Shown here one piece after another: positions 7,924 through 15,732 of a stretch of 64,000 nucleotides of DNA (positions within the stretch are counted from its first letter, which is position 1; every line of letters starts with the position of its first letter). The position numbers and the translations under genes are program-made. The DNA is taken from positions 868,001 to 932,000 of the forward strand of contig NZ_FNTZ01000001.1 of the NCBI RefSeq assembly GCF_900105555.1, read 5' to 3'. The notes beneath the pieces are model-generated. The model saw only the letters and a program-made list of their open reading frames with translations, was not told where the DNA came from and did not search any database. The stretch comes from Pseudomonas coleopterorum. GTDB lineage: Bacteria > Pseudomonadota > Gammaproteobacteria > Pseudomonadales > Pseudomonadaceae.

Positions 7924-9183
7924 ATGCTCGCCCACCCTATGCCTCTTTCCGCTTCACGCCAGAACCTCTGGCGCCTGACCTTCATCCGCACGCTGGTACT
8001 GGCCGCTCAGGCCGGCTCGGTCGGCTTCGCCTACCTCACGCACCTGTTGCCCTTGCCGTGGCTGGCGTTGAGCACCACCCTGGCGGTGTCGGCCATACTC
8101 TGCGCGCTGACCGTGCTGCGCCTGCGCTTCTCGTTGCCGGTCACCGAACTTGAATACGCCTTGCAACTGGCCTGCGACCTGCTCATCCACAGTGTCCTGC
8201 TGTACTACTCGGGCGGCGGTGCCAACCCGTTCGTTTCCTATTACCTGGTGCCGCTGACCATCGCCGCCGTGACCCTGCCCTGGGTCTATTCCCTGGTGCT
8301 GTCCGGGATCGCCCTGGCGTGCTACACCTTCATGCTGGCGCATTTCTATCCCCTCGACGCATTGCCGATCGGTCGTGAGAACCTGCAGATCTACGGCATG
8401 TGGTTGAGCTTTGCCCTGGCCGCTTCGGTAATCACCTTCTTCGCCGCCAAGATGGCCGAAGAGTTGCGCCGCCAGGAACAACTGCGTGCGCAGCGCCGCG
8501 AAGAGGGTCTGCGTGACCAGCAACTGCTGGCCGTGGCCACCGAGGCCGCCGGTGCCGCGCATGAGTTGGGTACGCCACTGGCCACCATGAGCGTGCTGCT
8601 CAAGGAGATGCGCCAGGACCATCCCCAGCCCGAACTGCAGGAAGACCTGCAGGTGCTGCAGGATCAGGTCAAGCTGTGCAAGGAAACCCTGCAGCAGCTG
8701 GTGCGCGCCGCCGAGGCCAATCGGCGCATGGCTGTGGTCGATCAACCCGTGACCGCCTGGCTCGACGAAGCCCTGAATCGCTGGCACTTGATGCGTCCCG
8801 AATCCAGCTACCGCTTCCACCGCCAGGGCCAGGGCGAGGTTCCCCATCTGGCGCCGCCGCCGGACCTGACCCAGGCGCTGCTCAACCTGCTCAACAACGC
8901 CGCCGATGCCTGCCCCGACAACCTCGAGGTCAGGCTGGACTGGGACAGCGTAGACATTTTCATCTCGATCCGTGACCACGGAGCGGGTGTTCCCCTGGCG
9001 ATTGCCGAGCAGATCGGCAAGCCGTTCTTCACCACAAAGGGCAAAGGCTTCGGCCTCGGCCTGTTCTTGAGCAAAGCCAGCGTGACTCGCGCCGGCGGCT
9101 CGGTAAAACTCTATAGTCATGAAGAGGGCGGCACGCTCACCGAGCTGCGTCTGCCCCGTGGCGTCCGAGGAGATGATCGATGA
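7924..9183 (+). CDS. roxS: RoxS, RegB-type redox-sensing histidine kinase
   Basis: Membrane sensor kinase of 419 residues. About six membrane segments fill residues 18-175. They include GGGANPF at 97-103, the motif that binds quinone in Rhodobacter RegB. The H-box AAHELGTPL puts the phospho-accepting histidine at residue 212. ATP-binding motifs follow as NLLNNAADA, DHGAGVP and GKGFGLGLFL. The family senses the quinone pool or respiratory state and phosphorylates RoxR/RegA. No cysteine is seen in the linker before the H-box, where RegB has its redox-active one. The ATG at 7924 has GGAG upstream; a TATACT hexamer at 7882 could be its -10 box. The stop overlaps the roxR start as ATGA. Confidence 0.92.
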   Translation: MLAHPMPLSASRQNLWRLTFIRTLVLAAQAGSVGFAYLTHLLPLPWLALSTTLAVSAILCALTVLRLRFSLPVTELEYALQLACDLLIHSVLLYYSGGGANPFVSYYLVPLTIAAVTLPWVYSLVLSGIALACYTFMLAHFYPLDALPIGRENLQIYGMWLSFALAASVITFFAAKMAEELRRQEQLRAQRREEGLRDQQLLAVATEAAGAAHELGTPLATMSVLLKEMRQDHPQPELQEDLQVLQDQVKLCKETLQQLVRAAEANRRMAVVDQPVTAWLDEALNRWHLMRPESSYRFHRQGQGEVPHLAPPPDLTQALLNLLNNAADACPDNLEVRLDWDSVDIFISIRDHGAGVPLAIAEQIGKPFFTTKGKGFGLGLFLSKASVTRAGGSVKLYSHEEGGTLTELRLPRGVRGDDR

Positions 9184-9740
9184 CTGACGAACACCAAGTC
9201 GAAGGCGAAGAACTGCCACATTTGTTGTTGGTAGATGATGACGCCACCTTCACCCGTGTCATGGCCCGCGCCATGAGCCGCCGAGGCTTTCGCGTGAGTA
9301 CCGCGGGCAGCGCCGAGGAAGGCTTGAAGCTGGCCCAGGACGACGTGCCGGACTACGCCGCGCTGGACCTGAAAATGGAAGGCGATTCGGGCCTGGTGCT
9401 GCTGCCCAAGCTGCTGGAGCTGGACCCGGAGATGCGTGTGGTGATCCTCACCGGCTATTCCAGCATCGCGACCGCAGTGGAGGCGATCAAGCGTGGCGCC
9501 TGCAACTACCTGTGCAAGCCGGCCGACGCCGACGACGTGCTGGCTGCGCTGTCGGCCGAACACGCCGACCTCGATAGCCTAGTGCCGGAAAACCCCATGT
9601 CGGTGGACCGCCTGCAATGGGAGCACATCCAGCGGGTGCTCACCGAGCACGCGGGCAACATTTCTGCCACGGCGCGGGCGTTGGGTATGCACCGACGCAC
9701 CCTGCAACGCAAATTGCAGAAGCGTCCGGTTCGGCGCTGA
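9180..9740 (+). CDS. roxR: RoxR, RegA-type response regulator
   Basis: 186-residue partner of RoxS, translationally coupled through a 4-base overlap. An N-terminal receiver domain (residues 14-125) shows the acidic triad VDDD at 18-21 and the phospho-acceptor Asp63 in ALDLKM. The conserved T/K positions appear in ILTGYSS and CKPAD. A short linker leads to a Fis-type helix-turn-helix (HAGNISATARALGMHRRTLQRKL), as in RegA, PrrA and RoxR. In P. putida RoxSR tunes terminal oxidase genes and redox responses. Nothing looks damaged. Confidence 0.93.
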   Translation: MTDEHQVEGEELPHLLLVDDDATFTRVMARAMSRRGFRVSTAGSAEEGLKLAQDDVPDYAALDLKMEGDSGLVLLPKLLELDPEMRVVILTGYSSIATAVEAIKRGACNYLCKPADADDVLAALSAEHADLDSLVPENPMSVDRLQWEHIQRVLTEHAGNISATARALGMHRRTLQRKLQKRPVRR

Positions 9741-9829
9741 ATCCGCGGCGCATGCTCTGGTTGGCGCCTTGCGTGCATCGGCTGGCGGCATTTGCCCGCG
9801 TGCTGGGCATTGCGGCCACTCATGCCATG

Positions 9830-9839
9830 ATCGTACAAC
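9830..9839. promoter_or_regulatory. Candidate operator of the FadR-type regulator (upstream of its own gene)
   Basis: ATCGTACAAC is the exact reverse complement of GTTGTACGAT at 11097-11106 before kdgD. It contains TNGTACNA, a form close to FadR-subfamily operators (TNGT-N-ACNA). A TATGAT hexamer at 9851-9856 could be the -10 box, which would place the motif near the -35 position, as expected for autorepression. Confidence 0.45.
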
Positions 9840-9894
9840 CTGCTTTAGGCTATGATTGCTCCAATCACCGACCGTTTCGAGAATGACTTTCACT

Positions 9895-10644
9895 ATGGAT
9901 ACTCAGAGCGCCGCCCCACGCGCCCGTCGCAAACCGCGCAGCCTGGCCCAGGAACTGGTGGCCGTGCTGACCCAGCGTATTCTCGATGGCGAACTCAAGC
10001 GGGGCGACAAACTGCCTACCGAGTCGGCCATCATGGAAGAGCAGGGCGTCAGCCGCACGGTGGTGCGTGAAGCCATTTCCCGGCTGCAGGCGGCGGGGCA
10101 GGTCGAGACCCGCCATGGCATCGGCACTTTCGTGCTGGATACGCCGAGCCCGAGTGGCTTTCGCATCGATCCGGCGACCATCGTCACGTTGCGCGACGTG
10201 CTCGCGGTGCTGGAGCTGCGCATCAGCCTGGAAGTGGAGTCCGCCGGTCTGGCTGCCAGCCGACGCTCCGACGAACAGCTGGCGGCCATGCGCGCGGCGC
10301 TCGATGCGCTGAACGAAAGCGCGGCCCATGCCAGTGACGCCGTGGCATCCGATTTCCAGTTCCACCTGCAGATCGCCTTGTCCACTGGCAACCGGTACTT
10401 CACCGACATCATGACGCACCTGGGCACCAGCATCATTCCCCGTACCCGGCTGAATTCGGCGCGCTTGGCGCACGATGACCAGCAGCACTACATGACCCGT
10501 CTCAGCCGCGAGCACGAGGAAATCTACGACGCCATTGCCCGTCAGGATTCCGATGCGGCACGCGCCGCCATGCGCCTGCACCTGACCAACAGCCGCGAAC
10601 GCCTGCGCCAGGCCCACCAGGAAGCCGAAGCCGGCACGGCCTGA
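9895..10644 (+). CDS. FadR/GntR-family transcriptional regulator, probably of the glucarate/galactarate pathway
   Basis: The 249-residue protein has an N-terminal winged helix (AQELVAVLTQRILDG, then VSRTVVREAISRLQ and RHGIGTFVL). The C-terminal all-helical FCD ligand domain carries FQFHLQIA, HEEIYDAI and a late RLHLTNSRERL, positions that supply metal and ligand contacts in this subfamily. Regulators of this type repress sugar-acid genes until a pathway compound binds. It precedes kdgD, and both upstream regions hold the same 10-base motif, so KdgD control and autoregulation are inferred. The start is not certain: ATG at 9883 or 9895, neither with a strong ribosome-binding site; the later one is used here. 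Confidence 0.85.
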   Translation: MDTQSAAPRARRKPRSLAQELVAVLTQRILDGELKRGDKLPTESAIMEEQGVSRTVVREAISRLQAAGQVETRHGIGTFVLDTPSPSGFRIDPATIVTLRDVLAVLELRISLEVESAGLAASRRSDEQLAAMRAALDALNESAAHASDAVASDFQFHLQIALSTGNRYFTDIMTHLGTSIIPRTRLNSARLAHDDQQHYMTRLSREHEEIYDAIARQDSDAARAAMRLHLTNSRERLRQAHQEAEAGTA

Positions 10645-10661
10645 TCGCCTCAAGGCGATTC

Positions 10662-11026
10662 CTGATACCCCATGGTGCACCTGACGCGGCTCGCGCCGCT
10701 GCTACAGAAGCACCGCAACCCCTGTAGCAGCGGCGCAAGCCGCGTCGGCGGCCAAGGTGATCTTTCTGATACCCCGCGGTGAAACCTGACGCGGCTCGCG
10801 CCGCTGCTACAGGGACACCGCGACCCTCTGTAGCAGCGGCGCAAGCCGCGTCGGCGGCCAAGGTGATTTGTCTGATACCCCGCGGTGAAACCTGACGCGG
10901 CTCGCGCCGCTGCTACAGGGACACCGCGACCCTCTGTAGCAGCGGCGCAAGCCGCGTCGGCGGCCAAGGTGATTTGTCTGATACCCCGCGGTGAAACCTG
11001 ACGCGGCTCGCGCCGCTGCTACAGGG
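10662..11026. repeat. Tandem array of REP-pair repeats, about 3.5 copies of a 106-base unit
   Basis: Copies start at 10662 (104 bases, diverged), 10766 and 10872 (106 bases each, identical as read) and 10978 (truncated near 11026). Each full unit holds an inverted pair, GACGCGGCTCGCGCCGC..TAC and GTAGC..GCGGCGCAAGCCGCGTC, separated by about 15 bases. This is the layout of Pseudomonas REP doublets (BIMEs), which are mobilised by RAYT transposases and can bind IHF, gyrase or stabilise mRNA ends. Short open frames inside are artefacts of the repeat. No transposase gene is nearby. Confidence 0.9.
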
Positions 11027-11176
11027 ATCCTGTGGGCGGTGCATGGTGAACAATCTGAAAATACTTCGTTCCGGCTATTGAGGAACACTTGGAGTAGTTG
11101 TACGATGACGTACGACATCAGCCAGCCATGGCTGCTTGGTTGTTCAATTTTCCATGCGACCCAGGGTGTTCAAACA
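11027..11176 (+). promoter_or_regulatory. kdgD promoter region with candidate operator
   Basis: Between the REP array and kdgD, TTGAGG (11078-11083) and TACGAT (11101-11106) are spaced 17 bases apart, a fair sigma-70 promoter. GTTGTACGAT (11097-11106) overlaps the -10 box, and GTACG-ATGA-CGTAC (11100-11113) forms a 5-base inverted repeat there. The same 10-mer, inverted, precedes the regulator gene. This fits repression of kdgD by the adjacent FadR-type protein. Confidence 0.45.
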
Positions 11177-12088
11177 ATGAATCCACAAGAACTAAAGTCC
11201 ATCCTCAACCACGGCTTGCTGTCTTTCCCGGTAACCGACTTCACTGCCCAAGGCGACTTCCACCGCGAGGGCTATATCAAGCGCCTGGAATGGCTTGCCC
11301 CGTATGGCGCCAGCGCGCTGTTCGCTGCCGGCGGTACCGGTGAGTTCTTCTCCCTCGCTGCCAGCGAATACTCGCAGGTGATCAAGACTGCGGTCGACAC
11401 TTGCGCCAAAAGCGTGCCTATCCTCGCCGGTGTGGGCGGTTCCACTCGCCAGGCCATCGAATATGCGCAGGAAGCCGAGCGCCTGGGCGCCAAGGGTCTG
11501 TTGCTGTTGCCGCACTACCTGACCGAAGCCAGCCAGGACGGCGTGGCCGCCCACGTCGAAGCCGTGTGCAAATCGGTCAACATCGGCGTCATCGTCTACA
11601 ACCGCAACGTCTGCCGTCTGAACGCACTGCTGCTCGAGCGTCTGGCCGAAACCTGCCCGAACCTGATCGGCTACAAGGACGGCTTGGGCGATATCGAACT
11701 GATGGTGTCGATCCGTCGCCGTCTGGGCGACCGTTTCAGCTACCTGGGTGGCCTGCCGACCGCCGAAGTCTATGCTGCTGCCTACAAGGCGCTGGGCGTA
11801 CCGGTCTATTCGTCCGCCGTGTTCAACTTCATCCCGAAGACCGCGATGGACTTCTACCACGCGATCGCCGCTGACGATCACGTCACCGTAGGCAAGTTGA
11901 TCGATGACTTCTTCCTGCCTTACCTGGACATCCGCAACCGCAAGTCGGGCTATGCCGTCAGTATCGTCAAGGCCGGCGCCAAGATCGCAGGTTACGACGC
12001 AGGTCCGGTGCGCACCCCGCTGACCGACCTGACTGGCGAAGAGTATGAAATGCTCGCTGCGCTGATGGACAAGATGGGTCCGCAGTAA
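11177..12088 (+). CDS. kdgD: 5-dehydro-4-deoxyglucarate dehydratase
   Basis: The 303-residue enzyme belongs to the dihydrodipicolinate synthase/aldolase superfamily. It converts 5-dehydro-4-deoxy-D-glucarate to 2-oxoglutarate semialdehyde, with loss of water and CO2, in the oxidative hexarate pathway. Visible family marks are FPVTDF near residue 17, [12 protein letters not shown] at 50-62, the tyrosine in VYNRNV (about 141) and the Schiff-base lysine in IGYKDG (Lys167). The asparagine-rich YNRNVCRL block separates KdgD from lyases such as DapA. An upstream frame extends into the REP array but has no matching residues; ATG 11177 follows AGGGTG. The enzymes before and after it in the pathway are not in the window. 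Confidence 0.92.
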   Translation: MNPQELKSILNHGLLSFPVTDFTAQGDFHREGYIKRLEWLAPYGASALFAAGGTGEFFSLAASEYSQVIKTAVDTCAKSVPILAGVGGSTRQAIEYAQEAERLGAKGLLLLPHYLTEASQDGVAAHVEAVCKSVNIGVIVYNRNVCRLNALLLERLAETCPNLIGYKDGLGDIELMVSIRRRLGDRFSYLGGLPTAEVYAAAYKALGVPVYSSAVFNFIPKTAMDFYHAIAADDHVTVGKLIDDFFLPYLDIRNRKSGYAVSIVKAGAKIAGYDAGPVRTPLTDLTGEEYEMLAALMDKMGPQ

Positions 12089-12092
12089 GCTT

Positions 12093-12210
12093 CGGAACCG
12101 CGGTGCGGCGTGCGCGGCCGCTGACCGCTCCTACGGGGATCTTGCAGGTGCTGGGGATCTTTGTGGGAGCGGGGCAGGCGACGAGCCCGCTGCCCTCCAA
12201 GCGGCTGCTC
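12093..12210. repeat. REP-like palindromic sequences between kdgD and the AEC permease gene
   Basis: The segment holds GCGGCCGCTGACCGCTCCTAC and then TGTGGGAGCGGGGC..GAGCCCGCTGCCC. Both resemble Pseudomonas REP cores (GTAGGAGCGG / GGGAGCGGG with matching inverted arms). They may act as the 3' end of kdgD. The remaining bases to 12299 show no clear promoter. Confidence 0.5.
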
Positions 12211-12299
12211 CAGACACAGGCTTTGCCAGAATTTCCCCGCCTCATTCCCCTATCCTCGCTATCATTGTCGTCTGACTCCAGGCAACAGGTTCCCCCGGC

Positions 12300-13241
12300 A
12301 TGCTGGCCCTATTTCTGCAGACCCTGAACGTGACCGCTCCGGTGTTCGCCATGCTGTTTTTGGGCTATGGGCTGAAGCGGATCGAGTGGATCAACGATAA
12401 CTTCATCAAGACCGCCTCGGCCTTGGTGTTCAACGTCTGCATGCCGTCCTTGCTGTTCCTGGGCATCTACCATGCCGACCTGCGCTCGGCGCTCAAGCCC
12501 GGTTTGCTGGTGTATTTCGTGGTGGCCACGGTGGGCAGCTTCGCCATCGCCTGGTGGATCGCCACCAAGCGTTGTCCGGAGGTCGATCGCGGCGTCTTCA
12601 CCCAAGGCGCATTTCGCGGCAACAACGGCGTCATTGGCCTGGCTCTGGCCGGCAGCATGTATGGTGACTACGGCATCTCTCTGGGCTCGATCCTCGCGGG
12701 CCTGGTGATCGTGCTCTACAACTCCTTGTCCGTCGTGGTGCTGGCGATCTACAGCCCCAACATCAAGTCCGACCCCTTGAGCATCTGCAAGAGCATCCTG
12801 GTCAACCCGCTGATCATCAGCGTGGTCACGGCCGTGCCCTTCGCCTGGCTGCAGGTGCCCATCCCCAACTGGATCCTGACTTCTGCCGATTACGTCGCGC
12901 AGATGAGCCTGCCGCTGGCACTGATCTGCATCGGCGGCACCCTGTCGCTGGCGGCCTTGCGCAGCAGCGGTTCGGTGGCCCTGAGCGCCAGCGCGGTGAA
13001 AATGATCCTGCTGCCGATCGTCGGTACATTCGGTGCCTGGCTGTTGGGCTTTCGCGGGGCGGAACTGGGCATTCTGTTCCTGTATATTGGCGCTCCTTCG
13101 GCCTCGGTCGGTTATGTCATGGTGCGGGCCAGCGGCGGCAACTATTCGCTCGCCGCCGCCATCATCGTGATCACCACCCTGGCGGCGGCCATCACCACCA
13201 ATATCGGAATTTTCCTGTTGCAGTGGGGCGGCTGGATCTAG
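12300..13241 (+). CDS. AEC-family (auxin efflux carrier type) permease
   Basis: 313-residue integral membrane protein with about ten hydrophobic segments in two inverted halves. Each half has the typical broken-helix region: NVCMPSLLFLG in the first, SAPS-like GAPSASVGYVMV in the second. FRGNNGVIGLALAG is also characteristic of the Mem_trans family. Bacterial members carry malate, malonate or other carboxylates rather than auxin. The neighbouring sugar-acid enzyme makes an organic-acid substrate plausible, but that is guesswork. No strong ribosome-binding site precedes ATG 12300 and the gap to kdgD is 211 bases, so co-transcription is uncertain. Confidence 0.82.
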   Translation: MLALFLQTLNVTAPVFAMLFLGYGLKRIEWINDNFIKTASALVFNVCMPSLLFLGIYHADLRSALKPGLLVYFVVATVGSFAIAWWIATKRCPEVDRGVFTQGAFRGNNGVIGLALAGSMYGDYGISLGSILAGLVIVLYNSLSVVVLAIYSPNIKSDPLSICKSILVNPLIISVVTAVPFAWLQVPIPNWILTSADYVAQMSLPLALICIGGTLSLAALRSSGSVALSASAVKMILLPIVGTFGAWLLGFRGAELGILFLYIGAPSASVGYVMVRASGGNYSLAAAIIVITTLAAAITTNIGIFLLQWGGWI

Positions 13242-13286
13242 ACGCTGCTTGCCCACCGGCAAGCATTTACCCGCTAAGGAACCGCA

Positions 13287-14639
13287 ATGGATGATCAATC
13301 CACCCCCGAAGGTCTGCATCGGGGTCTGAAAAACAGGCATATCCAGCTCATTGCCCTGGGCGGCGCCATCGGCACCGGCCTGTTTCTGGGCATTGCCCAG
13401 ACCATCGGCATGGCCGGCCCTTCGGTGATCCTGGGCTACGCCATCGGCGGCCTGATCGCTTTCTTCATCATGCGCCAGCTCGGTGAGATGGTCGTCGAGG
13501 AACCGGTCACCGGGACCTTCAGCCATTTCGCCAACCGCTACTGGAGTGGCCTGGCCGGGTTCATGTCCGGCTGGAACTACTGGGTGCTGTACGTGCTGGT
13601 GGGCATGGCCGAGCTCACCGCCGTGGGCATCTACATCAAGTACTGGTGGCCGGACGTGCCCACCTGGGCTTCGGCCGCGGTGTTCTTCGTGCTGATCAAC
13701 GCGATCAACATGTTCCAGGTGAAGATCTATGGCGAGATGGAGTTCTGGTTCTCGTTGATCAAGGTGGCGGCCATCGTCAGCATGATCGGCTTCGGCGCCT
13801 GGATGCTGGCCACCGGCAATGGCGGGCCTGATGCCAGCGTTGCCAACCTTTGGCAATACGGTGGCTTCTTCCCCAACGGCATCGGGGGCCTGACCCTGGC
13901 CATGGCGGTGATCATGTTCTCCTTCGGCGGCCTGGAACTGGTCGGCATCACCGCCGCCGAAGCCGATGATCCCAAGCGCAGCATACCCAAGGCCACCAAC
14001 CAGGTGATCTACCGCATCCTGCTGTTCTACGTGGGCGCCTTGACCATCCTGCTGTCGCTGTACCCGTGGCAGAAAGTGGTCGAGGGCGGCAGTCCGTTCG
14101 TGATGATCTTCCACGCGCTGGACAGCAACGTGGTGGCTACCGTACTCAATGTGGTGGTGCTGACCGCAGCGCTGTCGGTCTACAACAGCTGCGTCTATTG
14201 CAATAGCCGCATGCTGTTCGGCCTGGCGGTGCAGGGTGATGCACCCAAGACCTTGCTCAAGGTCAACCGCCGTGGCGTGCCCATGAAAGCACTGGGGATT
14301 TCCGCGCTGGCAACCGGCTTGAGCGTGCTCATCAACTACCTGATGCCGGGCGAGGCGTTTGGCTTGCTGATGGCGCTGGCCGTCTCTGCGCTGGTCATCA
14401 ACTGGGGCATCATCAGTATCACCCACCTGAAATTCCGCAAGGCCATGCGCGCCAACGGTCATGCAACGTTCTTTCCGAGCTGGGGCTACCCGATCACCAA
14501 CTGGGTATGCCTGGCGTTCCTGGCAGCGATTCTGGTGATCATGTACATGACCCCAGGCATCCGCATTTCGGTGCTGTTGATTCCCGTATGGCTTGGGGTG
14601 CTGGCCGTGGCCTGGATGTTCAAGAAGCGCCAGGGGTAG
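13287..14639 (+). CDS. Amino-acid permease of the APC superfamily (AroP/ProY-like)
   Basis: 450 residues with twelve predicted membrane segments. The opening GLKNRHIQLIALGGAIGTGLFLG is the first-helix signature of the amino-acid transporter family (AAT); the backbone break GGAIGTG contacts the substrate amino group. FSFGGLELVGITAAEADDP and a long VYNSCVYCNSRMLFGLA block are shared with AroP, PheP and ProY. It takes up amino acids by proton symport. The specific substrate (aromatic or proline) cannot be settled by eye. AAGGA lies just before ATG 13287. The gene converges on the antiporter gene with 10 bases between the stops, leaving no room for a separate terminator. Confidence 0.88.
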   Translation: MDDQSTPEGLHRGLKNRHIQLIALGGAIGTGLFLGIAQTIGMAGPSVILGYAIGGLIAFFIMRQLGEMVVEEPVTGTFSHFANRYWSGLAGFMSGWNYWVLYVLVGMAELTAVGIYIKYWWPDVPTWASAAVFFVLINAINMFQVKIYGEMEFWFSLIKVAAIVSMIGFGAWMLATGNGGPDASVANLWQYGGFFPNGIGGLTLAMAVIMFSFGGLELVGITAAEADDPKRSIPKATNQVIYRILLFYVGALTILLSLYPWQKVVEGGSPFVMIFHALDSNVVATVLNVVVLTAALSVYNSCVYCNSRMLFGLAVQGDAPKTLLKVNRRGVPMKALGISALATGLSVLINYLMPGEAFGLLMALAVSALVINWGIISITHLKFRKAMRANGHATFFPSWGYPITNWVCLAFLAAILVIMYMTPGIRISVLLIPVWLGVLAVAWMFKKRQG

Positions 14640-14649
14640 GGCGCGTCGT

Positions 14650-15699
14650 TCAGTGCTGTCGACGCCAGGCGCGCAGGGTGCCCCAGAGCACCACCGCCGC
14701 CAGCACTGGCAGCACGTAGAACAGCATCAGCTCTTCCAGTCTCGCCGCCAGCGGCATGCCCGTGGTGAAGGTCACCACATGCAGGCCATAGGCAGCGTAG
14801 AGCCCCAGCAGCACCAGCCCCTCGACCCGTGTGACGCGGTATCCCGAGTAGAACAGGGGCAGGCACAGCAGCGTGACGCCCAGCATGACCGGCAGGTCGA
14901 AATCCAGCGCATTGGGCGAAACGCTCAAGGGTGCTGGCGCCAGAACGGCGGTCAGGCCTAGCACGCCGAGCAGGTTGAACAGGTTGCTGCCGATCACGTT
15001 ACCCACCGCAATCTCACGGTGACCGCGCAACGCGGCCACGAGCGAGGTGGCCAATTCCGGAAGAGAGGTGCCGACGGCCACGATGGTCAATCCGATCACC
15101 CGATCCGACAGGCCGAAATCGGTGGCCAGTTCCAGCGCCGCTTCCAGTAACCAGTGGCTTCCGGCAACCAGCAGCAGCAAACCGCCGAGCATCATGCCCA
15201 GGCACTTGAGCCAGGGGGCGGTGCCCTGTGGCGTCGCCACCCGGCCCGGATGCCGCGACTGGCGCCATAACACGCCCAGGTAGCCGACCAGGCCCAGGAG
15301 CAGGATGCCGCCTTCCAGGCGCCCCAGTTGCTCGTTCAAGGCCAGTCCGAATACCAGCGCACTGGCGCCGATCAGCAACGGGATATCGAGCCGCAGCAGT
15401 TGCCGGGACACCCGCAACGGAATGATCAGCGCGGATAACCCCAAGGTCACCAGCAAGCTGAAGATGTTGCTGCCCACCAGGCTGCCCACGGCGATGTCGG
15501 GCGTACCGACGAACGTCGCCTGCAGGCTGACCGCCAGCTGCGGCGCACTGCTGCCCAGCGCCACCACGCCCAGGCCCACCACCAGTGGCCTGACCTTCAG
15601 CGCAGCCGCCAGGCGCACGGCGCCGCGCACCAGCCATTCGGCCCCGGCAATCAGCAGCAACAGCCCTGTGAACAATTGCAGCAAGGTGGGTCCGGGCAA
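14650..15699 (-). CDS. Calcium/sodium antiporter (CaCA family, YrbG-like)
   Basis: The 349-residue membrane protein has two homologous halves, each with an alpha-repeat: VVALGSSAPQLAVS near residue 45 and VAVGTSLPELATSLVA near 220. The acidic and polar residues there bind cations. The first repeat has Gln where many members have Glu (SSAPQL versus TSLPEL), which may alter ion preference. The start is unclear: TTG 15699 is used, but TTG 15684 and an ATT at 15717 with GGAG eight bases upstream are alternatives. The frame is continuous with that of rlpA, separated from it by the rlpA TGA codon and 33 bases, so the two are probably co-transcribed. Confidence 0.85.
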   Translation of the reverse strand: MPGPTLLQLFTGLLLLIAGAEWLVRGAVRLAAALKVRPLVVGLGVVALGSSAPQLAVSLQATFVGTPDIAVGSLVGSNIFSLLVTLGLSALIIPLRVSRQLLRLDIPLLIGASALVFGLALNEQLGRLEGGILLLGLVGYLGVLWRQSRHPGRVATPQGTAPWLKCLGMMLGGLLLLVAGSHWLLEAALELATDFGLSDRVIGLTIVAVGTSLPELATSLVAALRGHREIAVGNVIGSNLFNLLGVLGLTAVLAPAPLSVSPNALDFDLPVMLGVTLLCLPLFYSGYRVTRVEGLVLLGLYAAYGLHVVTFTTGMPLAARLEELMLFYVLPVLAAVVLWGTLRAWRRQH

Positions 15700-15732
15700 G
15701 GTGGCGAGATTGAAAATGACGGCGGCTCCGAG

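Noticed and set aside
10662..11026. CRISPR array
   Set aside because: The units are contiguous 104-106-base duplications with internal inverted pairs, with no unique spacers and no cas genes nearby.
10502..11118. Short overlapping frames reading MAADAACAAATEG and similar
   Set aside because: They are translations of the REP array and repeat with it; no independent coding signal.
12309..14462. 717-codon minus-strand frame across the AEC and amino-acid permease genes
   Set aside because: His/Gln/Gly-rich, no family motif, and antisense to two intact transporters.
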